From a bacterium (GTDB lineage: Bacteria; Electryoneota; Electryoneia; Electryoneales; Electryoneaceae), in assembly GCA_028278125.1 (NCBI GenBank), contig JANQEY010000120.1, positions 1 through 61,500 on the forward strand: a DNA stretch of 61,500 bases, written 5' to 3'. This document shows positions 16,395 through 25,251 of this stretch, one piece after another. The notes below the pieces were generated by a model. That model was not told the origin of the DNA, ran no database searches, and saw only the letters and a program-made list of their open reading frames with translations. Within the stretch, counting starts at the first letter, position 1; the number at the start of each line of letters is the position of its first letter. The translations under genes and the position numbers were made by a program.

Positions 16395-17669
16395 TTACCT
16401 GATTAATAAAACTTTCTGCAGCGAAATATATGTACCGGATTCCACTTGCACAAAGTAGATTCCCGAGGAAAGATTCCCGCCGTTGAAAATAAATTTATGT
16501 CTCCCGGCTTTTAGAAGTCCTGAATGCAATGAAGCCACCTCCTGCCCCAGGATATTATAAACATTAAGCCTAGTGAACCTGCCCTCCTTTAAATCGAGCC
16601 GAATAGTCGCCGTTGAGTTGAAAGGATTTGGATATGGCGGATGGAGACGATATTCCCGGACTATGCCGGCACCATTCTCAACTTCGGACAATCCAAAAGG
16701 CGCGAGAGTAAACCAGCCGGAGAGTGGAGGTTCTGTGCTCTGAAGCTCAGCCGACCAGTTTATTTCATCCGTTGAAGTAAGGTTGGTTTCGTTCTCAATC
16801 CAGCCGTCTGAAGTGTATTTCCAGATCCTCATATCGTCCGTAGAATAATTGTCACCGTAAATTTGCTGCAGTTCGTTGATATCAAAATGAATAATTAACT
16901 GGTGCAAATATCCGGTATTTATATCGTCGGGATTAAAATCAACTGACAGGACAATACAAAAATTCAGGCTGGGCAAATCCATATTCCATCTGGGGTGCTC
17001 ACATTCGTAAGAACAAAAATCAGCGTACCTGGTACCATGCCCTTCATCCCCGATAAACCTGATTTTTGCTCTTTCCCCGAGAATTATAAAATCACTCAAC
17101 GATCCCGGATTATATTGTTCGATAACATGCTCGGCCGGTATCCCATCAACACCAAGCCATTTATTCATTACCCCACCGTATCCGGACGGAGTAACAGTAA
17201 ATACCAGGGGATCAAGAAAGAATTCCGAACCTCGTTCGTTGGTGAATATGGATTCCATGTAGGGGATTTCCGGGGCGAGGCTATCGCTGCCGAATATCCT
17301 CATCTGCAGATTGCCCCCGATTGCTGATGGATCAAGGGTAACTATCTCGGCTATAGTAGAAATTGAATCGATTAAGCCTTGACCGTCGCCCACGTAACCA
17401 ACGTATATAAGACTATCGTCACCCGACGGTAATCCAATATTGTCACCCTCCAGAACTGGCAGATCAAGACCGTCATTGTCAGTATCGTGGATTAAATGCC
17501 AGATACATCCACCATCGACCGGTTCTCCTGTAAAATTCGGTATTTCCAGGTAACCACGGGTGAGGGTATCGTAAGTAGCTGCAATATTAAGATTAAACTG
17601 CGGTTGTGCATATAACACAGTTGATATAAACAGGAACAAACAGCGAGAGAATACCAGGAGTTTTTTCAT
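16395..17669 (-). CDS. Secreted protein with type IX sorting domain
   Basis: The 424-residue protein has a signal peptide (residues 1-21, ending LYAQ). The middle part is unrecognised, rich in short beta-strand-like segments and with an acidic GDGQG stretch. The C-terminus is a type IX sorting domain: PPYPNPFNSTATIRLDL, NVYNILGQEVASL, SSGIYFVQVE and LQKVLLIR. It overlaps the gene upstream by four bases and lies nine bases before the UshA-like gene, so it belongs to the operon that ends with tdk. Function is not known. Confidence 0.75.
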   Translation of the reverse strand: MKKLLVFSRCLFLFISTVLYAQPQFNLNIAATYDTLTRGYLEIPNFTGEPVDGGCIWHLIHDTDNDGLDLPVLEGDNIGLPSGDDSLIYVGYVGDGQGLIDSISTIAEIVTLDPSAIGGNLQMRIFGSDSLAPEIPYMESIFTNERGSEFFLDPLVFTVTPSGYGGVMNKWLGVDGIPAEHVIEQYNPGSLSDFIILGERAKIRFIGDEGHGTRYADFCSYECEHPRWNMDLPSLNFCIVLSVDFNPDDINTGYLHQLIIHFDINELQQIYGDNYSTDDMRIWKYTSDGWIENETNLTSTDEINWSAELQSTEPPLSGWFTLAPFGLSEVENGAGIVREYRLHPPYPNPFNSTATIRLDLKEGRFTRLNVYNILGQEVASLHSGLLKAGRHKFIFNGGNLSSGIYFVQVESGTYISLQKVLLIR

Positions 17670-18592
17670 TTTTCACTTCTCCTGTCTCTGCTGATATTTG
17701 CATGACTTTTCCGGGGATTCTGGATTAATTGCCTGTTCTTCAGATCGGGAACAGGTGGAATCTGTTTATCATAATTCTGATTGAGCGGAATCGAATTATG
17801 AACAGGAGTAATTTTTGGTGATGCGGAATTGATGAAAGTAGTATTCAGCATATCAGGCCGACGATAATAATACCAGTTTTTCTGCTCCTGTAACCAAATG
17901 TAGTAACCTTTAGCGGGTTCAAATGCGTTGAATTGTCCCCTCCAGTTACCGCCATCGAACCATGCAACCTGGTACCAGCCATTCTCGTTATCAAATGATA
18001 AAACCAGTTCGAGACTATTTTCGTGAAATCCGTCTGGATTCGCAGGCAGTAGGCCTTCAATGGGTAAAAATCCTGCTGTTTCGAGACCGGAGTTCTCCAG
18101 GTTCAGATCTCCAGCCCAGACTGAACCAACCATGTGAAGTCCGGGTTCAAAAACACCCCTGTTTATTACCGGCTCATTGTTTGCGTTTCCATATACAAAA
18201 ACTATCTGTGAATCAGGATTTGCTTCATTTATATAGATCCAGTAGGCTGATTCATAGCTAAGGATTGTATCAGCAAGTTCTCCATGCCATTCACCATCCA
18301 GATCTTTCCAGGCAGAGATCCATTCGCCCGATATATCATCAAATCCGAAAATCCTGTCGGATTCCTCTTCAATTAGTCCACCCGTTAATACTTCTTCAAA
18401 CACTTCACTTATTACAGGTTCTTCGGGTAGAAATGGGAAACTCACCAGGTTCCAGCCATGGTAAAACATGTATTTATAGCATCCTGCAGGCGATGAAGGC
18501 GATTCAACTTCACAAAAAGAACTTGTCGGTATTATAAATACTGCCAGCAGTATTACCAGAATATTCAAGTTATTTAATAAAATTTTACGCAT
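17666..18592 (-). CDS. Exported protein with GWNLVSFP-type domain
   Basis: The 308-residue protein has a signal peptide (about residues 1-27). It contains two copies of a beta-rich module: YMFYHGWNLVSFPFLPEEP with AYWIYIN, and GLHMVGSVW with KGYYIWLQ. This pattern is common in secreted FCB proteins and has no assigned function. The C-terminus is basic and polar and lacks a type IX sorting domain. It is the first gene of the operon and its stop overlaps the next start (ATGA). Confidence 0.65.
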   Translation of the reverse strand: MRKILLNNLNILVILLAVFIIPTSSFCEVESPSSPAGCYKYMFYHGWNLVSFPFLPEEPVISEVFEEVLTGGLIEEESDRIFGFDDISGEWISAWKDLDGEWHGELADTILSYESAYWIYINEANPDSQIVFVYGNANNEPVINRGVFEPGLHMVGSVWAGDLNLENSGLETAGFLPIEGLLPANPDGFHENSLELVLSFDNENGWYQVAWFDGGNWRGQFNAFEPAKGYYIWLQEQKNWYYYRRPDMLNTTFINSASPKITPVHNSIPLNQNYDKQIPPVPDLKNRQLIQNPRKSHANISRDRRSEK

Positions 18593-18828
18593 ATATAAAT
18601 GTAGCCTTCCTTTGTACCTGCGGGCAAGAAAATACTTTAACGTTAAAGATCAATAATTCTGTTAATTCAGAGCTATACTCGCCGCGAAGAGAAATTAAGA
18701 CGTTTTCATATGCGTGAACATTATTTTTTCAATATATTCCGTCTCATAATTTCAGGGGAAAACAAAAACCCAACTACTGTAAAACTTTTGTCGTATTTAA
18801 TTGAATAATTCTTTAGTTAGTGAAGATC

Positions 18829-20763
18829 ATGAACAACATCCTTGGCACGTCTGAAGACTGGAAAAATCTTGGCTTTCGTTGTGGTGTAGAGATTCACCAC
18901 CAGATTAACACCAGGCAAAAACTGTTTTGCCATTGTCCCGCGGGAACATACTCGCCCCACTGGCATGCCGAAGTACTGCGACATATGCGTCCTACTATGA
19001 GTGAACTAGGGGAGTATGACGGCACAGCTTTGATGGAGTTTAAAACAAAGAAAGAGATCATCTATCGTCTGAATCGGGACTATGTCTGTACCTACGAAAT
19101 GGACGATAATCCTCCTTTTACCATCAACGAGGAAGCTGTTGACCAGGCATTGACCATCGCGCTCGCGTTTAACTGCAAAATGGTCAGCGAACTCCATGTA
19201 ATCCGTAAACAATACCTCGACGGCTCAATTCCCACCGGTTTCCAGAGAACATGTATCATCGGTGTTGATGGTATCCTTCCCCTCTCCAACGGCCGTGAGA
19301 TCCGGATTATCCAGGTTGGGCTTGAAGAAGATTCCTGCCGTGAAATATCAGACATCGGCCACAGGATTATCTTCTCTGTTGACAGGCTGGGTATACCTCT
19401 AATCGAGGTTGTTACGGATAAACAGTTCGAGACACCCTGGGAAGTGGCCGAGGGTGTTAACCGGATCGGACGGTTATTACGCGCGACCGGTTACGCACGG
19501 CGGGGTATTGGTGCCGGGCGGCAGGATGTGAATGTTTCGATCACTGGTTCAACACGTGTAGAGATAAAGGGTGTTCCAAGAATTCCAAGGATTCCATACC
19601 TGACCGCCCATGAAGCACGGCGCCAGGAATCGCTGCTGAATATCAGAAATGAACTTTCACATCGTGGTCTCTCATCATCTGATATTCCTGGAGAAGGTCT
19701 GATTTGGGACGGAAAGCCTGATTCATTTCACCGCCCTGAACTCAACGCCTGTTTATCTGCCGGTGATAAGGTGGGAGTAGTTAAACTGCCAAATGCTAAA
19801 AACCTGGTATCCATGCCCCTGACCGGTGAGAGAAGATTCCAGGATGAACTTAGTGGTCGTGTACGAGTTATCGCCTGTCTCGACCAGATGCCGAATATAT
19901 TGCATACCGACGGTGACACCGGGGGACTCGATCAGCACGACAGTGATCTCATCGGAAAATTTGTGAATTGTGGAAAAGATGACATTGCTGTAGCTGTATG
20001 GGGGGGCGAAAGCGACGTTCAGACTGCCATGAATGAAGTACTCGACAGGTGGAAGGAGTGTTTTGATGGCGTTCCTAATGAAACAAGACAGGCAATGCCG
20101 GACAACACAACAGATTTTGAAAGAATTCTGCCTGGGCCTGACAGGATGTACCCGGACACCGATTCAGCACCCAAGGAAATCCCGGAGATCAGGGTAGAAA
20201 AAGCACAGAAAAAGGTGCCGGAAAATCCCTGGGACAGGGAAAAACGATACAAAGAAATGGGACTACCTGAAGACATTATTGATCGCCTTGCGATCAGTCG
20301 CTTTGCTCAACTCTTTGATAAACTCGTGGCGGAAAAAATAATCGCCCCGATGAGAGCAGGTGAACTAATGATCAGAATCAGGACAGCGCTTTCTCGTCGG
20401 GAAATAAACGTTGAGGCGCTCTCGGATAAACATTGGGAACTGCTCTTAATCGCCATGGGTGAAGGAAAAGTCAAACGTGAAGTCCTGTTTGATTTTATCG
20501 AAGCCTGGTCAGAAAAACCGGGGAAATCCATCGACCAGGTTTTGGAGGATAACCATTGGCTGCCTGCCGATGACGAAGAAACCTGCAAAATCATCAATGA
20601 CTCGATTCGATTTGCGCTCAGCGAACGTCCTGAACGGTCTGATTTACATGAAATTATTGCTTCAGGTGCGGCAATGAACAAGCTCATTGGACGAATCGAC
20701 GGGAATACTGTAAACAGTCGCATTACTGACGCTTTGAAACTTGAAGAACAGGCAGCTTATTGA
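18829..20763 (+). CDS. gatE: Archaeal-type glutamyl-tRNA(Gln) amidotransferase subunit E
   Basis: The 644-residue GatE-type protein has a GatB/E catalytic-kinase domain: LGFRCGVEIHHQINTRQKLF, the cysteine pair FCHCPAGTYS, DDNPPFTINEEAV and QDVNVSITG. A GatE-specific GAD-like insertion lies near residues 280-400. The YqeY-like C-terminal domain (from about residue 490) ends with AMNKLIGRIDGNTVNSRIT. The length matches archaeal GatE and not GatB (about 480). It activates mischarged Glu-tRNA(Gln) for amidation; its usual partner GatD is not in the window. I chose ATG at 18829; a GTG at 18820 is an alternative. Confidence 0.88.
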   Translation: MNNILGTSEDWKNLGFRCGVEIHHQINTRQKLFCHCPAGTYSPHWHAEVLRHMRPTMSELGEYDGTALMEFKTKKEIIYRLNRDYVCTYEMDDNPPFTINEEAVDQALTIALAFNCKMVSELHVIRKQYLDGSIPTGFQRTCIIGVDGILPLSNGREIRIIQVGLEEDSCREISDIGHRIIFSVDRLGIPLIEVVTDKQFETPWEVAEGVNRIGRLLRATGYARRGIGAGRQDVNVSITGSTRVEIKGVPRIPRIPYLTAHEARRQESLLNIRNELSHRGLSSSDIPGEGLIWDGKPDSFHRPELNACLSAGDKVGVVKLPNAKNLVSMPLTGERRFQDELSGRVRVIACLDQMPNILHTDGDTGGLDQHDSDLIGKFVNCGKDDIAVAVWGGESDVQTAMNEVLDRWKECFDGVPNETRQAMPDNTTDFERILPGPDRMYPDTDSAPKEIPEIRVEKAQKKVPENPWDREKRYKEMGLPEDIIDRLAISRFAQLFDKLVAEKIIAPMRAGELMIRIRTALSRREINVEALSDKHWELLLIAMGEGKVKREVLFDFIEAWSEKPGKSIDQVLEDNHWLPADDEETCKIINDSIRFALSERPERSDLHEIIASGAAMNKLIGRIDGNTVNSRITDALKLEEQAAY

Positions 20764-20831
20764 TAATATTCAGTTTTGTATTTGAACATCAAGCAGTCTT
20801 TTAACAGCGGTAACACTAACTTCGGACCGCC

Positions 20832-21920
20832 ATGAAAATACTTCGAATATTGTTCATGACCCGGCCAACTAAAAAGCCGGGAATCAGGATACATGAGGAT
20901 ATCGGTACTAGAAAAAAACTGCTTATCAATCTATTCCTCCTTTTAGGTGTAATCCTCATTGGTACATTAGGATACATGCACCTTGAGAATTCAACATTCC
21001 TCGCCTCGTTGTACATGACTATTATCACGCTGAGCACAGTTGGTTTCGGTGAAGTGATAGAACTTCATGGCCCGAGCAGAGTACTAACAATTATTATTAT
21101 TCTTGCGGGTTTGACAATCGGAGCCATGTCGCTGGGAACCATCACCACCTATTTTGTCAGCGGGGAACTGATGGAACGTATGAAAGGAAAGCGCATGCAG
21201 AAGAAACTTGATGAGATGCGTGATCATGTAATTGTGGCCGGATTTGGTAAACTCGGTCGTGAAGTTGCTTTTGAGCTTAAAAGAGAGAAAAATAATTTTT
21301 GCATAATTGAGACCGATCCTGAACATGTACAACAGGCCCGCGATAAAGGATTTCTGGTAATCCAGGGAGACGCCTCAGAGGATGATATCCTTTTAACTGC
21401 CGGTGTAGACCGGGCATACGGGCTTGTTGCCGCATTAACCGGTGAATCGGGTAATGTTATGGTAACCATTGCCGCCCGTAACCTGAATCCCAAACTGGTA
21501 ATCGTAGCGCGTGGTAATGATGACAGCAGTGTAGCTAAACTCAGCCGTGCCGGCGCTGACAGGGTAGAACTTCCCTTCAAGCTTGGTGGACGTAGAATGA
21601 TGTCCCAGGTTTTGAAACCGGATTTTGTCGAGTTTTTTGATCTCTTCATGGACAGGGTAGGTTATAAATTCCATGTAAAGGAATTCAAACTATCGGAAAC
21701 CTGCCCGTTGATTGGAAAAACCTTGGCACAGTCAGACATCAGGAGGATGAGCGGCGGCGCCCTGGTTATGGCAATTAAGCGAGGCGACCAGGAGATTCTT
21801 CTCCACCCCGATGCCGAACAGAAATTCCAGGCCGAAGACATGGTGTTAATTATGGGCGACAATGAACAGTTGGAAGCTGTTCAAATCCTCCTCGAAGGAA
21901 TTATGCCCAGTGCAGTATAA
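20832..21920 (+). CDS. Potassium channel with RCK (TrkA-N/C) domain
   Basis: The 362-residue channel has two spans (residues about 34-50 and 84-105). The pore loop is TIITLSTVGFGEV, whose TVGFG selectivity filter marks a K+ channel of the 2TM type. A TrkA-N NAD-binding domain follows (VAGFGKLGREV, then IIETDPE). A TrkA-C domain is at the end, with VMAIKR.D...L.P. It may be gated by NAD(H) or another ligand. It lies between gatE and the M16 peptidase on one strand. Confidence 0.9.
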   Translation: MKILRILFMTRPTKKPGIRIHEDIGTRKKLLINLFLLLGVILIGTLGYMHLENSTFLASLYMTIITLSTVGFGEVIELHGPSRVLTIIIILAGLTIGAMSLGTITTYFVSGELMERMKGKRMQKKLDEMRDHVIVAGFGKLGREVAFELKREKNNFCIIETDPEHVQQARDKGFLVIQGDASEDDILLTAGVDRAYGLVAALTGESGNVMVTIAARNLNPKLVIVARGNDDSSVAKLSRAGADRVELPFKLGGRRMMSQVLKPDFVEFFDLFMDRVGYKFHVKEFKLSETCPLIGKTLAQSDIRRMSGGALVMAIKRGDQEILLHPDAEQKFQAEDMVLIMGDNEQLEAVQILLEGIMPSAV

Positions 21921-21939
21921 AAATGTCCCGGGATTAATT

Positions 21940-24606
21940 ATGAAAAATCAAAAATACATCTCATTCTTATTGATAATATTAGTAGTATGTTCTATTTCCC
22001 ACGCAGTAGAGGTAAGATCAATCTACCTGGAAAACGGCCTTGAAGTTGTCCTGATGCCTGATCCTTCCTCTCCGCTCATTTCATCCCTCGTTATTGTCCA
22101 TGTAGGTTCAGGAAACGAGAGCCTGGCAACCGCCGGGGCTACTCATATGCTGGAACACATGATGTTCCGGGGGACAAAAACTCGTTCCCAGGGCGATATC
22201 TACGATTCCATGGACTTAATGGGTGCGTATTATAACGCACAGACCCAGAAAAATTATACCAACTATATCCTTGTTGTGCCGAAAGAACATGCCCAGGAGG
22301 CTATGGAGATCCAGGTGGATATGGTACTGAACTCGGTGATTGATCCCGACACATTCGAGGTTGAAAAGGGACGCGTGGTAGCTGAACTGGAACAGACATA
22401 CAGCCGTGCTTCTTACGTTGCTGAAAATGCCCATATCAAACATCTCTATGGCGATTCACCTTATTCCTTCTCAACTTTGGGTTCGATAAATGGAATCAAG
22501 AACATCAGCCGTGATGAAGTTGCGAAATTTCATTCTGACTGGTACAAGGTTAACAACATCACACTTGTTCTACGGGGGGATGCAACTTTTAGAGAGATGG
22601 AAAACCTGGCAAAGGAAGTATACGGAAGGGAAGTTGCCAGTGTACTTCCCGAACGACCTTCCAGTTGGCCATCAGGATTCGACAACTGGAGACAAGGGCA
22701 GGTACATATTACTTATGGAGATGTCAACAGCAGTACACTGACAGTTTCTTTACCGGCACCAAGATTTGACGATTCCGATTATCCAGCCTTCACGCTGTTG
22801 GAATCATTTCTCAATGATATCCTTGATGAAGGACTTCGACCTGCGGGTATGCCGATAATTACTTATGTCTATACCAGCATTACAACCAACAGAGAATTCA
22901 GTGTCTTAAACGTACATACGGGGCTAATGCCCGGTGCTGATCCGGAAATTGTAGCCGGAAAAATTATTGAAACAGTCACAACTCTTCCTTCACTCGAATT
23001 ATCGGACGAAAAAGTTATCAGTAAACATGAAAGCATTCTACGTGAAGAGCTGTTTTTCTCTGAACAGGTTCAGTATGGATCATTTTTACTTGTACCCAAA
23101 CTGGCACTTGCACCCTACGGTTTCTGGGAAAAGATGGTGGATACTCGATCCGGATTGACTGCTGATGACCTGGTTCAGGTCTCTAATAAATGGTTTGATG
23201 AACCGTATTACCTTGCAAGTGCTTACCTCCCCTACCCCGAAGAAGAGGAAACAGCAGAGAGTGAAGTAACTTTTGGAACAATTGAATCCCACACCCTGGA
23301 TAACGGCCTTGTTGTCCATGCAGCGCAAATAGAAAATGTACCTGTAGCAGGGATACATGTAGTAGTGAAAAATCGTAGTCTGATTGAGGGTGAGTCCAGG
23401 CGTGGTTGGGCTGATTTAATACATCGGCTGCTATTATCTGGCTATGAGGATGTAGATAAACAGTTATTTGAAGAAGAACTTGAGAATATTGGGATGGATA
23501 TCAGCACGATCGATAATCCACAGATTCCAATGGATGACTACAGGACAACTCCCGAATATGGCTTTATTCGTATCCAGGTTCTGGCCGAAAGATGGCCAGC
23601 GGCATTAAAATTACTTGAACGGCTGCTGGAAACACCCGGCGTGTCTGCTGAAGAAGTCGAGATTGCTAAAGTTGAGCAATCCAGTGTGATTGAAAGGAAC
23701 CTTGGAAAGTTAAATAAATCTGCCCGATCGTTATTCAAGCAAAAATTATATGGCCAAAGTGTCCTGGCGCAAAGTGTGTATGGTGATGGAATTTACCACG
23801 ATCAGGCGACTGAGGAATCTATAGCCGAATTCGCGAAGGAATATTTATCATCAGATAATATCGTAATCTCAGTATTTTCACCCGCAGAACCTGGGGAAGT
23901 GATCAACGTTATTACTCAGAATCTTTCCAGAATAAAAAAATCTGGGAACAATTATGGAGAAAATAATGCTCCGGTTTCTCAGCCGGGTGAATACTCTGTA
24001 ACCGGTAAAGGAATGCAGGGATACCTTGCCAGCGGTTTTCTTATCACCGACATTGATGCGGACGATCTTCCAGCACTGAAAATCGCCAACGCCATGATAT
24101 CCGATATGATTTACCGGGATCTTGGCGAAAAACGGGGATGGGCTTACGGTGCTGGAAGTTCCCTGATGTACCGTCCAACATCCCCAGGATCGGAGAATGG
24201 CTGGGGTTCCTGGTCTGTATCGATGGGTTTACCGGAAGAACACCTGGATGAATCCAGGGAATTTGTTTATGATCACCTTGCAACCATTGCCCAGGGAAAA
24301 TTTGATAATCACCGGATGGAGGTTGCGAAACAGTCCATTTTGGGTGCAGTTTCCCGTAGGTATTCCAGCAGGATAAACCTTGCGATGGCAGCGGGACATG
24401 ATTCCTTTATTTATGGTGATCCCGGCTACACCTGGAAATACTACGATGCATTAAAAAACGTTACCATCGATGAAGTTAGAAGTATAGCGCGTAAATACCT
24501 GGCAAAACCTGCAAATATTGTGAATGTCCAGGGATTGCCCGAAAAAATGGATCCCGGTGAAAGAAAAATGCCGCCAATGGGAATGCCGGGTGGAATGGGA
24601 CGTTAG
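21940..24606 (+). CDS. M16B zinc metalloprotease (insulinase/pitrilysin-like), exported
   Basis: The 888-residue exported protein has a signal peptide (about residues 1-22). The zinc site is HMLEH (residues 69-73), and the third ligand, a Glu at residue 149 in RVVAELEQ, sits 76 residues after the last His, as in M16. The second half repeats the fold without HxxEH, as in M16B two-domain enzymes. The chosen ATG (21940) is 27 residues into a longer frame that overlaps the potassium channel gene; it begins MKNQKYISFLLIILVVCSIS. It is likely a periplasmic peptidase; substrate unknown. Confidence 0.85.
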   Translation: MKNQKYISFLLIILVVCSISHAVEVRSIYLENGLEVVLMPDPSSPLISSLVIVHVGSGNESLATAGATHMLEHMMFRGTKTRSQGDIYDSMDLMGAYYNAQTQKNYTNYILVVPKEHAQEAMEIQVDMVLNSVIDPDTFEVEKGRVVAELEQTYSRASYVAENAHIKHLYGDSPYSFSTLGSINGIKNISRDEVAKFHSDWYKVNNITLVLRGDATFREMENLAKEVYGREVASVLPERPSSWPSGFDNWRQGQVHITYGDVNSSTLTVSLPAPRFDDSDYPAFTLLESFLNDILDEGLRPAGMPIITYVYTSITTNREFSVLNVHTGLMPGADPEIVAGKIIETVTTLPSLELSDEKVISKHESILREELFFSEQVQYGSFLLVPKLALAPYGFWEKMVDTRSGLTADDLVQVSNKWFDEPYYLASAYLPYPEEEETAESEVTFGTIESHTLDNGLVVHAAQIENVPVAGIHVVVKNRSLIEGESRRGWADLIHRLLLSGYEDVDKQLFEEELENIGMDISTIDNPQIPMDDYRTTPEYGFIRIQVLAERWPAALKLLERLLETPGVSAEEVEIAKVEQSSVIERNLGKLNKSARSLFKQKLYGQSVLAQSVYGDGIYHDQATEESIAEFAKEYLSSDNIVISVFSPAEPGEVINVITQNLSRIKKSGNNYGENNAPVSQPGEYSVTGKGMQGYLASGFLITDIDADDLPALKIANAMISDMIYRDLGEKRGWAYGAGSSLMYRPTSPGSENGWGSWSVSMGLPEEHLDESREFVYDHLATIAQGKFDNHRMEVAKQSILGAVSRRYSSRINLAMAAGHDSFIYGDPGYTWKYYDALKNVTIDEVRSIARKYLAKPANIVNVQGLPEKMDPGERKMPPMGMPGGMGR

Positions 24607-24646
24607 TTCAGATTGACTCATTAACAATAACATGAGGAGAGACCAC

Positions 24647-25033
24647 ATGAAAATTAAAAGATCACGGACGCTTTGGGGAGTTCTGGTCGTTCTCCCGATG
24701 CTGCTGGGCCTGGTCTTACTGGCCGGCTGTACCAAAACAATGCCGGAAGAATATCACATGATCATTGCAAACCTGAAGGAAGGTTTTAATGATGAAGATA
24801 TAGACCTCTTTTGCGCAGATTTTATGGAGATGATGTATACCAGCAAATCCGGTATGGATTACCTGCAGATGATCCGGGCAAACCGTAAAGAACACGGGAT
24901 GTGGAAAACGGAAAAGTATAAGGGTAAAATCGGCGAAGAACATATCTGGAAAATCAAGTGTATTAAGGGAAGCCAAACTCTCGCCCTTGTCATCAACCAT
25001 GAAAACGAGATTATCAGCCTGTCTTTCAGGTAG
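24647..25033 (+). CDS. Small lipoprotein, unknown function
   Basis: The 128-residue product starts at ATG 24647, placed by GAGGAGAG just before it. The signal peptide ends in a lipobox (VLLAGC). The mature part has a LKEGFNDEDIDLFCADFMEMM helix and ends in beta strands (IWKIKCIKG, ALVINHE, IISLSF). The fold may resemble DUF3887-type cystatin-like domains. It follows the peptidase gene by 40 bases and ends before the terminator at 25090. Function unknown. Confidence 0.7.
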   Translation: MKIKRSRTLWGVLVVLPMLLGLVLLAGCTKTMPEEYHMIIANLKEGFNDEDIDLFCADFMEMMYTSKSGMDYLQMIRANRKEHGMWKTEKYKGKIGEEHIWKIKCIKGSQTLALVINHENEIISLSFR

Positions 25034-25089
25034 GATTCTGTTTAGTCGTTTGATCTTTACTTCAGACGCTGGTTTTGAAGTTTATAGAT

Positions 25090-25119
25090 AACCCGGCATA
25101 TTAGCCGGGTTTTGTTTTG
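25090..25119 (+). terminator. Rho-independent terminator after the lipoprotein gene
   Basis: AACCCGGC pairs with GCCGGGTT around ATATTA and is followed by TTGTTTTG. It closes the M16 peptidase-lipoprotein transcript. Confidence 0.8.
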
Positions 25120-25251
25120 TTACCAACGTTGGATATTTCCGACTAATTCAATTAAATACAAAATATACTTTCTATACAAATTTCTTAATTTGTATACATT
25201 ATATTCTTTTCAGGTTAAATCGACTAAAAGCTACCTCTTGGATTGGATAGA

